DNA from: Promethearchaeota archaeon
GTDB lineage: Archaea > Asgardarchaeota > Lokiarchaeia > Sigyniarchaeales > Promethearchaeaceae
Direction: 5' to 3'
DNA length: 64,000 nt
NCBI GenBank assembly: GCA_016933055.1
Contig: JAFGBS010000021.1
Coordinates: 60,842-124,841, forward strand
Below the pieces are notes generated by a model. That model ran no database searches. It worked only from the letters and a program-made list of their open reading frames with translations, and was not told the DNA's origin. Shown here one piece after another: positions 26,989-35,402 of the stretch (its first letter is position 1; each line of letters opens with the position of its first letter). The position numbers and the translations under genes were made by a program.

Positions 26989-28596
26989 TTAACCTTCCCG
27001 CTTCTGTTGGTAATAAGGGTTATCACTTGTTCTAATATACCATTGCAACATATCTTCTTTAAGTTCCCTAATGATTTCTTGATACTTGGAATTATAAAAC
27101 AAGTTGATAGTTTCCCCGGGATCGTTTTCTAGATCATATAATTCTTCAATAGCATCTGGGTGGGATCGCAGGGTTAATTTCCACCTACTGGTGCGCCACA
27201 TGGCCGTTCGACACACAATAGTAGGATTTTCTCTTTGGGTCTTGGTCTTAATATAATAAATCCCCATCCCTGGGGTGCTAGGTGATTGAGGAATAATCTC
27301 AAATGCCTGAGGTTCTCGAACATCATATCCACCTTCTGCATGGATAGATTCACGATGAAATTCTTTTTCTCCTTTAAGAATTGGCAGCAATGATTTTCCG
27401 AAGTGGGTGTAGGGATGTTCAATTCCAACGATTTCTAGTATCGTTGGAAACACATCGATGGTTTGCGTTAATGCATGTAATACAGATGTTTTGGGAGCCA
27501 TCATTGGAACTCGCACGACAAGAGGAACATTCAATAATGCATCTTCCATTCCCGTTGGCCATTTTTCGGTTAATCCATAGGATCCCGCATAATCTCCATG
27601 ATCAGCAAAGAAATTAATTATGGTAGAATCATACAAACCAGTTTCTTTTAGTTTTTTAAGGATTTGCCCAAAGAGATGATCCACTTTGGTGCACATACCA
27701 TAATAAACGGCAAGAACCTCGCGTAACTCTTCTTCCGAAAATTCATTAAGTCTATATAATGTGTGCATTCTGTTTGCGTATAGAGGTTTTTTCTTTCTCT
27801 CCTCTTCTTCTAAACTAAAGGGATACGGTGATCTAATCTTTGACCGATCATACATGGAGAAATATGGTTCCTCTACTTGATAAGGAGGATGAGGATTGTT
27901 AATTGCGATATACAAACAAAACGGTTTTTTGCTTTTTTTTGGAGTTTTTGCATAGTGTTCCAAATATTTCACTGCTTGATTCACGTAATCTATATCGATT
28001 GATTCCTTTGCCTTTTCACTAGACACTTTTCCAAAATAAAAGGAATTAAACCACTTCGAGTCAGTACTATGAGGATTTAATCCAAAAAACGTATTGAGTA
28101 AATGTTGAATCTCAGGTTTGTCTGCATCGTTTTGTGAGTATTCCATTTTTCTTATCTTGTGGATGGCTTTTATAATTTTGACTATTCCAAATTTTTTCAT
28201 ACCTTCTTTTATTATCTTTATAATAGTATGTTTTGAGACCGATTTTCTTTTGGATATACTTTCTCTTATGGAATTTTCATGGAAGAGATCATTGCGACCA
28301 ATCCAAACTACCTCGTATCCTTCTTGTTTTAAGATATGGAATAGATTTTCTTCCCTTGGACGCAATAACTGATATAAACTGCGGTGTCCTCCATTATGAG
28401 GAAACTGCCCAGTAAATGTGCATATACGTGAGGGAGCGCAGACGGGATTTACCGAAAAATTGTGCGTGAAAATAATTCCCCCATCGTCTTGAAGACCTCT
28501 AACATTTGGCATTTGGATGCTTGTATTTGTGATCACTTCTCCCCGCATTTCATCGGGGATGAATATTAGGATATTAGGACGTTGGGTAAGTTTCAC
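26989..28596 (-). CDS. Type I sulfatase (formylglycine-dependent)
   Basis: 535 residues of the alkaline phosphatase-like sulfatase family. The signature CAPSR is at residues 53-57, where C53 would be converted to formylglycine. D15 is an N-terminal metal ligand, and NFFADHGDYAGSYGLTEK carries the metal-binding Asp-His pair. The C-terminal LYDLENDPGETINL is typical of choline/glycan sulfatases. No signal peptide is visible. It sits beside two rhamnosidase genes and the rhamnose operon, so sulfated rhamnose-containing glycans are a plausible substrate. The start is GTG. The modifying enzyme (FGE or anSME) is not in the window. Confidence 0.9.
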   Translation of the reverse strand: MKLTQRPNILIFIPDEMRGEVITNTSIQMPNVRGLQDDGGIIFTHNFSVNPVCAPSRICTFTGQFPHNGGHRSLYQLLRPREENLFHILKQEGYEVVWIGRNDLFHENSIRESISKRKSVSKHTIIKIIKEGMKKFGIVKIIKAIHKIRKMEYSQNDADKPEIQHLLNTFFGLNPHSTDSKWFNSFYFGKVSSEKAKESIDIDYVNQAVKYLEHYAKTPKKSKKPFCLYIAINNPHPPYQVEEPYFSMYDRSKIRSPYPFSLEEEERKKKPLYANRMHTLYRLNEFSEEELREVLAVYYGMCTKVDHLFGQILKKLKETGLYDSTIINFFADHGDYAGSYGLTEKWPTGMEDALLNVPLVVRVPMMAPKTSVLHALTQTIDVFPTILEIVGIEHPYTHFGKSLLPILKGEKEFHRESIHAEGGYDVREPQAFEIIPQSPSTPGMGIYYIKTKTQRENPTIVCRTAMWRTSRWKLTLRSHPDAIEELYDLENDPGETINLFYNSKYQEIIRELKEDMLQWYIRTSDNPYYQQKREG

Positions 28597-28692
28597 TTAG
28601 TGTCGTTTTAACCTTACCTTTAGATCTAAATAAATAAATTGAATGAGTATTTGATAAATTCCCTACCATTGCTAAATATGAAATAGCAGATG

Positions 28693-28929
28693 TCATAATT
28701 GTGAATTAAAAAATAAGCAAGAATATGATATAAAGGAAAAAATTTCATTCATAAACGTTTTAAGTTCTTCAATTGTTGAACTTTCCTCTTTATGGCTTTC
28801 CAAGGTGATTTTGTTAAGAGTTTGCATTAAATTTACATTTGGAAATATGTATTTATATAAAACTAATTCATATTGCTTATCTAATATCTTCAGTATTTGC
28901 GGTTGTCCTTTTATCGTTTCTGTCCCCAT
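28693..28929 (-). CDS. Small hypothetical protein, 78 residues
   Basis: A hydrophilic, Glu/Lys-rich small protein beginning MGTETIKGQPQILKILDKQY, with a hydrophobic C-terminus. Initiation signals are good on the minus strand: AGGTG at 28940-28936, six bases before the ATG, and TATAAAAATAAC at 28962-28951. No domain is recognised. It stands alone between the sulfatase and the beta-helix surface protein. The surrounding 28597-29031 region holds nothing else recognisable. Confidence 0.5.
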   Translation of the reverse strand: MGTETIKGQPQILKILDKQYELVLYKYIFPNVNLMQTLNKITLESHKEESSTIEELKTFMNEIFSFISYSCLFFNSQL

Positions 28930-29031
28930 TTTTCACACCTAATACTCTGAGTTATTTTTATACATTTGGAAAATAAAAATTAAATGGGGGCTATGGTAAA
29001 CTCTCAAATCCAACAATAGGAAAAATTTATC

Positions 29032-31623
29032 TCAATGTGGAAAACATTTTTTTACTATCTGATAAGCTCTCGAAAATATGTCAACTCTACCGTCAAATTC
29101 AACTAATTCATTCTTAAAAATCTCTTCAAAAGAAGAGGAAAAGAGTTTTAAGGTGCTAAGAATTCGATGATGTTTCCCATAGGTGATTAAAACGCAAATG
29201 ATTTTTTCATCATAATTGAAGTAAATTGTATATTCCCCATGGCTGATTTCATTGATTCCTTTCTCTGTTTGCAGAATACTTTTCAATAAGGATTGGATAC
29301 CACTAAATGCACCCGCTGCAAGGACTTCATCAATTTCAGTCTTCGATTTTTCATTTATGGGTTTTTTGGTGGTTTTTTTCGTGACTTTATTTAGTTCTTT
29401 CTGGTCTTCTTCTTCCACTATTTGGTCTTCTTCAACATCTAGAGATGTTTTCTTCATGTACTTTTCGATTTTCTCGTCACTATCTTGCTCTGAAGTGAGG
29501 GAAACATCATTCTTGGTGAATTTATGGGTGAAAAGTAATAATGACCCTTGTTTTTCTAATACCATTAGTTGGAGGGGTCTAAATTCTTTAAGTTGTTTTT
29601 TCTGTTTTACTAACAGATAGGTCCCAACAACAGCTGTAGCAACAAAGATTATTGAACTCGCAATAATTAAGCCAAATTGCCATCCTGTTAATCCGCTAGA
29701 AGTTAGACTATGTGTGTAAAGGATGTCCTCCTTGGAATTGTTTCCTTCATCTGTTTCATTTACTGTCAAAATTGGATCCACAAATATGGACAGGAAATAA
29801 TTTTCCCCAACAGTCAAGTCGTGTCTATATAGGGATTTGAGGATACGTATTTCTTTTGTTTCATTTACTTCCAGATCAAATGGAGTTAGTTCATTATTAT
29901 ATAAAACAAGAGATTCGGCAGGTATAGTAACCACAACAACAATACCTGTGGCTCTCCAAACGCCGATATTCTTAATTGTGAAAGAAATTACATCCCCATC
30001 CAAGGAATAGTTGTTCAATATTACTAAATCTGGCTTTGGATAATCCCACGGATCCACCGGATTAAATCCCAATGGAATTTCATCATTATCATGAATTCCA
30101 TCTCCATCGCTATCTACCTTATTGGGATCGATCGGCGATCCGTCATACGTATTTGCTGAACCTGAAATCTCGTCATAATCTGTGTACCCATCCCCATCCG
30201 TATCTATTTTGTTCGGATTCGTTGGTGTTCCATCATAGGCATTAGCACTGCCTGTAATCTCTCCTCCATCAGTGAGTCCATCCCCGTCGGTATCGGGGTT
30301 AAAAGGATTGGTAGGTTGACCCCCAAAAGGATTTAATCCCCCATTTATTTCAGCATAATCTGAAAGTCCATCTAAGTCATTATCATCCAATAAACTGAAG
30401 TTTGCTACCATTAAGGGGCGATAATCCGTGATATTGGCATCAATGACATAAGGGGAATCTGCAATTCCATCCAGATCTGCATCTGTACCGGAAAAAGTGT
30501 CCCAAAAGTTACCAAATTGCGAATTATTCCAATTCGTGTCTATAGAGTTATCCAATGCATGAATAGAATTAGATTTGAATGTATTCTTATAAAATTGAAA
30601 ATGGGTGTTGTTGTAGTTCGAATTATATGGAATATATATTCCATATTGGGTATTGTCTTGGATTATATTGTTAGTAATTGTATTATAATCGCTGTTTATT
30701 CCCACACCAAATCCCTTTTGATTATTATTAATGCGGTTACCCTCAACCCACATAATATCACATGCGGAAAAATAAATTCCATTCCCAGAATTATCCGTTA
30801 CATTATTATATAGAATATATGAGTTTTGACTCAGCAATCCATAAACTCCATTTCCATTATTTGTAATTTCATTCTGAGTGACATTCGTGCGATAATCAAC
30901 TAACAAATATATTCCATGGGAATTATGATACGTAATTTTGTTTTCGAGAACAGTATTATAATCTGAATGCCCTATACACAATCCGTAATTTTGTCCCCCT
31001 ATTCCACTGAAAGTATTATTCCAAAAATCGCAAAAATCTGAATCGTCTAAATAAATTCCATATTGGTTGTTGCCTCGAATAATATTATGTTGAATTTTAA
31101 AATTTGAGTTTCTAACAGCGGCGGTTCCTCCCAAATAGATCCCTGTGTTTCCATTATCTTCTAAAGTATTATATTCTACTATAAAATCATTGCAATCATA
31201 AATATATATTCCGTAATAGGCATTATCAGAAATTTCATTCGAGATGAGATGTCCATTGTCCACGTTTTTCATTACCAGTGAGCTACTATCTGCAGTACTA
31301 CCCGCATTATAGATTGTTACATTCTCGATTCGAAAATATTCTGTGGTGTTTCCAATAAGGATCCCATATTGCCCATTCGCATCAATTTCGATATCTTGAA
31401 TAACGTATGGATTGCCAATGGTTCCTGCACCAGTACACCACTCATATGTAGAGTTAGTTACAGTCCAATTTCCATCGATATGTATTCTGTATCCCAATGG
31501 AGCCGAGGATTTTACTGATTGAATGTCGTAGGAGAGATAATTCCCTTCATTTCCAAAAAGAGATAACCATAATCCCATTGATAAAAGTACCATTAGGATA
31601 AAAGCAATATTGAGTTTTTTCAT
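29032..31623 (-). CDS. Surface protein: NosD-like beta-helix, calcium repeats, CARDB, one TM, cytosolic C-terminal domain
   Basis: 863 residues. Order: signal peptide (1-25); right-handed parallel beta-helix of NosD type with many short N/G/Y-rich coils (about 70-400); four D-x-D-x-D-G-x-x-D calcium repeats of thrombospondin-3 type (about 410-525, e.g. DTDGDGLTDGGE); a CARDB-like domain (about 528-640); one TM helix (about 650-675); then a basic and acidic linker and a C-terminal domain (about 770-863, AAGAFSGIQSLLKSIL onward). The last domain looks like a profilin-like (longin/roadblock-type) fold, which is inference. The layout suggests a receptor or adhesin that passes a signal inward. Confidence 0.8.
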   Translation of the reverse strand: MKKLNIAFILMVLLSMGLWLSLFGNEGNYLSYDIQSVKSSAPLGYRIHIDGNWTVTNSTYEWCTGAGTIGNPYVIQDIEIDANGQYGILIGNTTEYFRIENVTIYNAGSTADSSSLVMKNVDNGHLISNEISDNAYYGIYIYDCNDFIVEYNTLEDNGNTGIYLGGTAAVRNSNFKIQHNIIRGNNQYGIYLDDSDFCDFWNNTFSGIGGQNYGLCIGHSDYNTVLENKITYHNSHGIYLLVDYRTNVTQNEITNNGNGVYGLLSQNSYILYNNVTDNSGNGIYFSACDIMWVEGNRINNNQKGFGVGINSDYNTITNNIIQDNTQYGIYIPYNSNYNNTHFQFYKNTFKSNSIHALDNSIDTNWNNSQFGNFWDTFSGTDADLDGIADSPYVIDANITDYRPLMVANFSLLDDNDLDGLSDYAEINGGLNPFGGQPTNPFNPDTDGDGLTDGGEITGSANAYDGTPTNPNKIDTDGDGYTDYDEISGSANTYDGSPIDPNKVDSDGDGIHDNDEIPLGFNPVDPWDYPKPDLVILNNYSLDGDVISFTIKNIGVWRATGIVVVVTIPAESLVLYNNELTPFDLEVNETKEIRILKSLYRHDLTVGENYFLSIFVDPILTVNETDEGNNSKEDILYTHSLTSSGLTGWQFGLIIASSIIFVATAVVGTYLLVKQKKQLKEFRPLQLMVLEKQGSLLLFTHKFTKNDVSLTSEQDSDEKIEKYMKKTSLDVEEDQIVEEEDQKELNKVTKKTTKKPINEKSKTEIDEVLAAGAFSGIQSLLKSILQTEKGINEISHGEYTIYFNYDEKIICVLITYGKHHRILSTLKLFSSSFEEIFKNELVEFDGRVDIFSRAYQIVKKCFPH

Positions 31624-31737
31624 GGAGAATCACATCGAGAGGCGAATTTTGTAAAGGGAAGATTGTTTGTTTAACTAGAAACTAGAACATAAGTGCTAAG
31701 TGGATTGCTTCCAGCTAGGAAATAGAAAATCATAGAG

Positions 31738-32850
31738 TCAGTCTTTGGATTCGACCTTTCTCTCTGGACATTTTTCAGCAATTACTTTTTTCCCCAGATC
31801 TGCAATTCTTGAAGCCAATTCAGTGATTTTCCAACTACTTTGACCTTTAATATATGTAGTAAATGTATTTTTTAAGGGACTTTTCCATGGAGCGGGAAGT
31901 TCTTCAGCACCAAATATTGTTCCCATGATTGTTCCGATATTTCCACAATTGCAGTCGGTGTCATAAGCCATCATTCCGGAAATGCAAATTGGTCTTCCAA
32001 ATGGATCGGTTTTGTCCTCTTGCCCATACAACAAACTCAGTACAATAATTCCTGCATTAGGAAGCACATTTAAGAATTGGAGAGGGGATTTTAAGTATGC
32101 ATATTTCCTCATTCCATTTGATGAATGAATTAGGTGTTTCCGGATTTTATACCACTGCCGTAACATCTCAGTTCTTGCGTCACGCCAGTTTTCGTGGGTT
32201 TCATAGATTTTTAGTGTCTCACCAATAAATTTAGCATATCTACTGTCTGGAGGAAGTAGTTTTAGCCCGTTCTGAATCAGAGATTTAAGATCTAATGAAT
32301 CAGATGTTTGAGCGAACGCATTCGAAACGATACCTGCAATAAAGACTTCTCCATCGATTCCAATACCCGAATGGGCAACTGCCCCATCAATTCTAGCATA
32401 ATGAGCAGCAACTTCTGGGCAATTCGGTGAAATCAGACCCCAAATATCAGCTTTCATTTGGCCTCCGATGGCATCGAACCAGATATTGTTTAGAGTAGCG
32501 CTTTCAGGGGGCATTATACCTTTCAAGATATTTTTCTTAGCTGCCTTTTCGGCGGTGTATTGATATTTAATAAGGTATTTCGCCCATCCTTCTGCTATAT
32601 CTCGTGAAGAGATTTCAATTCCTTTTTCTTCTAAGGTCAATAATCCGACGATCTCATATATCTCATCGTCGTTGACTGTTTCAGTGTTTACGGGTTTCAC
32701 GTAACCGGTGATTTCCTTTGTTCCTTTATCGCAATACTTTTTTTGTATGTATTTATAGGGACGAAATTCAAGGGGTGTCCCAAAATGACTCCCCGCAACT
32801 CTTCCTAACCATCCCCCCAAGACTTTATTGTAATATTCCTCTGAATTCAT
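31738..32850 (-). CDS. ADP-ribosylglycohydrolase family protein
   Basis: 370 residues from the ATG at 32850 (MNSEEYYNKVLGGWLGRVAG); a TTG nine bases earlier is the alternative. The family hallmarks are K-x-L-G-G-W-x-G-R-V-A-G at the start, the metal-binding NDDE near residue 56, AHSGIGIDGEVF mid-protein and YDTDCNCGNIGTIMGTIFG near the C-terminus, whose D-T-D coordinates the dinuclear metal site. It should hydrolyse ADP-ribose from proteins or small molecules, or act on a related N-glycoside. Given the sugar genes nearby, a nucleoside- or glycoside-type substrate is also possible. Confidence 0.85.
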   Translation of the reverse strand: MNSEEYYNKVLGGWLGRVAGSHFGTPLEFRPYKYIQKKYCDKGTKEITGYVKPVNTETVNDDEIYEIVGLLTLEEKGIEISSRDIAEGWAKYLIKYQYTAEKAAKKNILKGIMPPESATLNNIWFDAIGGQMKADIWGLISPNCPEVAAHYARIDGAVAHSGIGIDGEVFIAGIVSNAFAQTSDSLDLKSLIQNGLKLLPPDSRYAKFIGETLKIYETHENWRDARTEMLRQWYKIRKHLIHSSNGMRKYAYLKSPLQFLNVLPNAGIIVLSLLYGQEDKTDPFGRPICISGMMAYDTDCNCGNIGTIMGTIFGAEELPAPWKSPLKNTFTTYIKGQSSWKITELASRIADLGKKVIAEKCPERKVESKD

Positions 32851-32975
32851 AAGATCCAAATCCTAGCTTTGAAATTCCCTCTACAGAATTATAAAGTTTA
32901 GCGATAGATGGGTTGGAAATTCCAATCAGTGAGATAGAAAAAAAAATTTCCCTATTGGGAATTTGTTAAAAATGC

Positions 32976-32995
32976 GTTATTTTCTGGAAAATAAC
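32976..32995 (-). terminator. Perfect 9-bp-arm hairpin downstream of the cold-shock gene
   Basis: GTTATTTTC-TG-GAAAATAAC lies 34-53 bases past the cold-shock stop. On the minus strand it is followed by a T-rich stretch. It may be a terminator or, less likely, an operator for the next gene. Confidence 0.4.
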
Positions 32996-33028
32996 ACTCA
33001 TTGTACTTCGAAAAATATAGTAGTAGTT

Positions 33029-33283
33029 TTAGTAATAACTTTTGTTCCACCCAGATCGCTGGGAAGGAGCCTTTTCTGTAACAACAACTTCTCGGGCTTC
33101 TAAGCCTTTATCAGTTTCTGCTGTATCAAATTCTACCTTATCATTCTCGTTGAGTGAAGCGAATTCACCCTCGTCAGCCTTAATTGCACTATAGTGTACG
33201 AAAACATCTTTGTCTCCTTGATCAGGAGTTATAAATCCGAAGCCTTTACGGCCATTGAACCATTTTACTATTCCGGTTGCCAT
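33029..33283 (-). CDS. Cold-shock domain protein
   Basis: 84 residues with a full cold-shock OB fold. RNP1 is KGFGFIT (about residues 13-19) and RNP2 is DVFVHYS (about 26-32), after the usual [11 protein letters not shown] start. The C-terminal tail, residues 68-84, is short and basic. It should bind single-stranded RNA or DNA as an RNA chaperone. Cold-shock proteins are common in bacteria and patchy in archaea, so acquisition from bacteria is likely. The upstream 407 bases are AT-rich and hold its promoter. Confidence 0.95.
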   Translation of the reverse strand: MATGIVKWFNGRKGFGFITPDQGDKDVFVHYSAIKADEGEFASLNENDKVEFDTAETDKGLEAREVVVTEKAPSQRSGWNKSYY

Positions 33284-33637
33284 TTATTTCACTTATATTA
33301 TATTGTTTTATGTTGTTTTTCTAGGAAAATTCTCATATATCACTGAGCGTATTCACTAGGGATAAATAAAAGATAGAATCGAGAAATCATAAACGTACTA
33401 AGCCTTACTATATTCGAAAAATTAGGTAGTTCAGAATTATGTTGTTGATACTATTTTATTTACAAGGATTAACAGTTCGCATGAATAAAAAAGGTTGGCT
33501 ATTTAAAAAACACTAAAATGCACAATTTCTCTTTACTTTCATGGGATTGTTCAATCTGGATCGAATTAATCTGAACACTTATGTGCCTCCATTTTGAACT
33601 ATTAAATCATTTTGGAAATAATTAAAAACATGAGGGT
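33284..33637. other. Intergenic region, no gene seen
   Basis: AT-rich divergent spacer between the cold-shock gene and the first protease gene. TATA-like ATATAATATAAG on the minus strand at about 33309-33298 serves the cold-shock gene. Nothing else is recognisable. Confidence 0.4.
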
Positions 33638-33640
33638 AAA

Positions 33641-33682
33641 AATTATATAATCAATCGCCATGTTTTGGTTAAGAAATAGGAG
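33641..33682 (+). promoter_or_regulatory. Protease promoter/leader, copy 1
   Basis: AATTATATAA (TATA) is followed 22 bases after its first base by TTTTGGTTAAGAAATAGGAG (33663-33682), which ends in the ribosome-binding site eight bases before the ATG. The same module precedes the next two protease genes. Confidence 0.7.
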
Positions 33683-33690
33683 ATAATAGA

Positions 33691-35283
33691 ATGAAAAAAC
33701 GTGTCCTACGTAATATTGAAGTCTTGTGCTTAATTTTGATGATTACGGTAATATCTTCATCATTGAATAGAATAACTCCGAATCAGAAGCATGCAGAAAT
33801 AATTTTTTCTCCACCTCAGAATGAGTCAATAGGGGTACCCGTTGAAACCACAATGGAACCCTTTCTGGATCAATACTTAAATGCAGAATCAAGTGGGGAA
33901 TCAATTGAAATTGTTGAATATAATGTGAAAACAGGAGTAGAAGAGACCTATAATGTCAATTTTGATGAAATCCATTCCGTAGGTACTCAAATAGAACCCT
34001 ACGCGGGAAATTTTTATCATCGCTTAATGGAGCAAAAGGTTCAAGAAGGTTCATTTTCGGAGGCGTTGAGTTCTTCGAGTACTCTTGGTCCTGAGGAACT
34101 GACTCTGGTTAACGATACAACCATTTATCCATGGAGTGCTGTAGTGAAAGTGATTTCGACAATTAATGATACACATTCCGCTTGGTGTTCAGGAACATTG
34201 ATCGATTCCAATCACGTTCTCACGGCGGGTCATTGTATCTATGATATCACCGATGGGGGATGGAGATCCGATGTGTACGTTATTCCCGGTAAAAATGGTA
34301 CTGGTAATTCTCTTATGGAAGAACCTTTTGGTCGCGCATATGCTACTCATTTAAGATCAACAAAAGGCTGGACACAAAATCCATCACCCAAGAATGATTG
34401 GGCATTAATCACGTTAGATAGGGATATTGGAGATGAAACTGGGTGGCTAGGAGTAAAAACACTGCCATTAGATCACAATAATTATACTGATATGGTATAT
34501 ACTGCGGGGTACCCTGCGGAAACAAAATCGGGGTACTATATGTATAATAATTCCGGAAGTAGTGGTTGGGTAGATGAATATAATCACTATTATACTTTTT
34601 ATGGGGAAGGTGGTCAAAGTGGAAGTGGGGTATGGACCTATCAAAATGCATCACCGTACATCATTAGTATCTATGCATGGAGTACGCCGATGGGGACTCG
34701 TATAACGCAAGAAAAATTTGACATCTTGAACCTCTGGCTGGAACAAGATGCATCAACAGAACCTCAGGTGGATTTTGAAGTTCTTGGATCCAATAATATT
34801 CTCAAAGCTTTAAATTATATAAAAACGGTCAATACTTTCTTTACCGCATTTCCAATAGCGACTCAAGTCCAAAACCATGGTAATATTGGAGCTGATAAGG
34901 TAACTCTTGGGTATTATTTATCAGAGGATGATATTATCAGTGCAGAAGACTATTTAATTGCAGAAAAAACTATTAGAAATTTGCAGGCGTTTGAATTAAG
35001 GAATGTTGAGAAAAGAGTTAGAATCCCTCTTGGTATTCCGCCAGGATCTTATGAACTTGGATGGATGATAGATCCGAACAACGAAATTGATGAATATTTT
35101 GAAGATAATAATTTCTTTGTTTGTGGTATTCGTCTGTATGTCCAAAACACCTTTTTGGATCCGATATTAACTGATCCTCTCTGGTTAAGTCTTATCATCA
35201 CGGGTATTGTGCTAGTAATCGCAGCACCTGCGGTAATTGTGGTGGTTGTTCTAGTAAAAAAACGAAGAAAGTTACCCAAATAA
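33691..35283 (+). CDS. Membrane-anchored V8-like serine protease with CARDB domain (copy 1)
   Basis: 530 residues. A signal peptide (1-25) and a pro-like region (about 30-140) precede a trypsin/V8-type (S1B) domain with catalytic H181 (TAGHC), D236 (NDWALITLD) and S310 (GGQSGSG). C166 and C182 may form the classic disulfide beside the histidine. A CARDB-like domain (about 360-490) and a C-terminal TM helix with a KKRRK stop-transfer follow, so the enzyme faces outside the cell. V8-type enzymes cut after acidic residues, which cannot be tested here. It is the first of three tandem paralogues with the same promoter. Confidence 0.88.
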   Translation: MKKRVLRNIEVLCLILMITVISSSLNRITPNQKHAEIIFSPPQNESIGVPVETTMEPFLDQYLNAESSGESIEIVEYNVKTGVEETYNVNFDEIHSVGTQIEPYAGNFYHRLMEQKVQEGSFSEALSSSSTLGPEELTLVNDTTIYPWSAVVKVISTINDTHSAWCSGTLIDSNHVLTAGHCIYDITDGGWRSDVYVIPGKNGTGNSLMEEPFGRAYATHLRSTKGWTQNPSPKNDWALITLDRDIGDETGWLGVKTLPLDHNNYTDMVYTAGYPAETKSGYYMYNNSGSSGWVDEYNHYYTFYGEGGQSGSGVWTYQNASPYIISIYAWSTPMGTRITQEKFDILNLWLEQDASTEPQVDFEVLGSNNILKALNYIKTVNTFFTAFPIATQVQNHGNIGADKVTLGYYLSEDDIISAEDYLIAEKTIRNLQAFELRNVEKRVRIPLGIPPGSYELGWMIDPNNEIDEYFEDNNFFVCGIRLYVQNTFLDPILTDPLWLSLIITGIVLVIAAPAVIVVVVLVKKRRKLPK

Positions 35284-35352
35284 AAGATTATTCTCTTTTC
35301 TCCCATTATTTTCTATATTTTTAATCTTAGGATCTAAAATTATGAGAGAAAA

Positions 35353-35394
35353 AATTATATATTTTTTCTCTTAGTTTTGGTTAAGATATAGGAG
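35353..35394 (+). promoter_or_regulatory. Protease promoter/leader, copy 2
   Basis: AATTATAT with TTTTGGTTAAGATATAGGAG beginning 22 bases on (35375-35394), eight bases before the ATG at 35403. Same spacing as copies 1 and 3. Confidence 0.7.
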
Positions 35395-35402
35395 TCAGAA
35401 GT

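Noticed and set aside
29252..29620. 122-codon plus-strand frame inside the beta-helix gene
   Set aside because: Ser/Phe-rich antisense shadow of the Lys/Glu-rich cytosolic linker of the real gene.
33481..33516. 11-codon frame beginning MNKKGWLF
   Set aside because: No ribosome-binding site and no second copy; too short to support.
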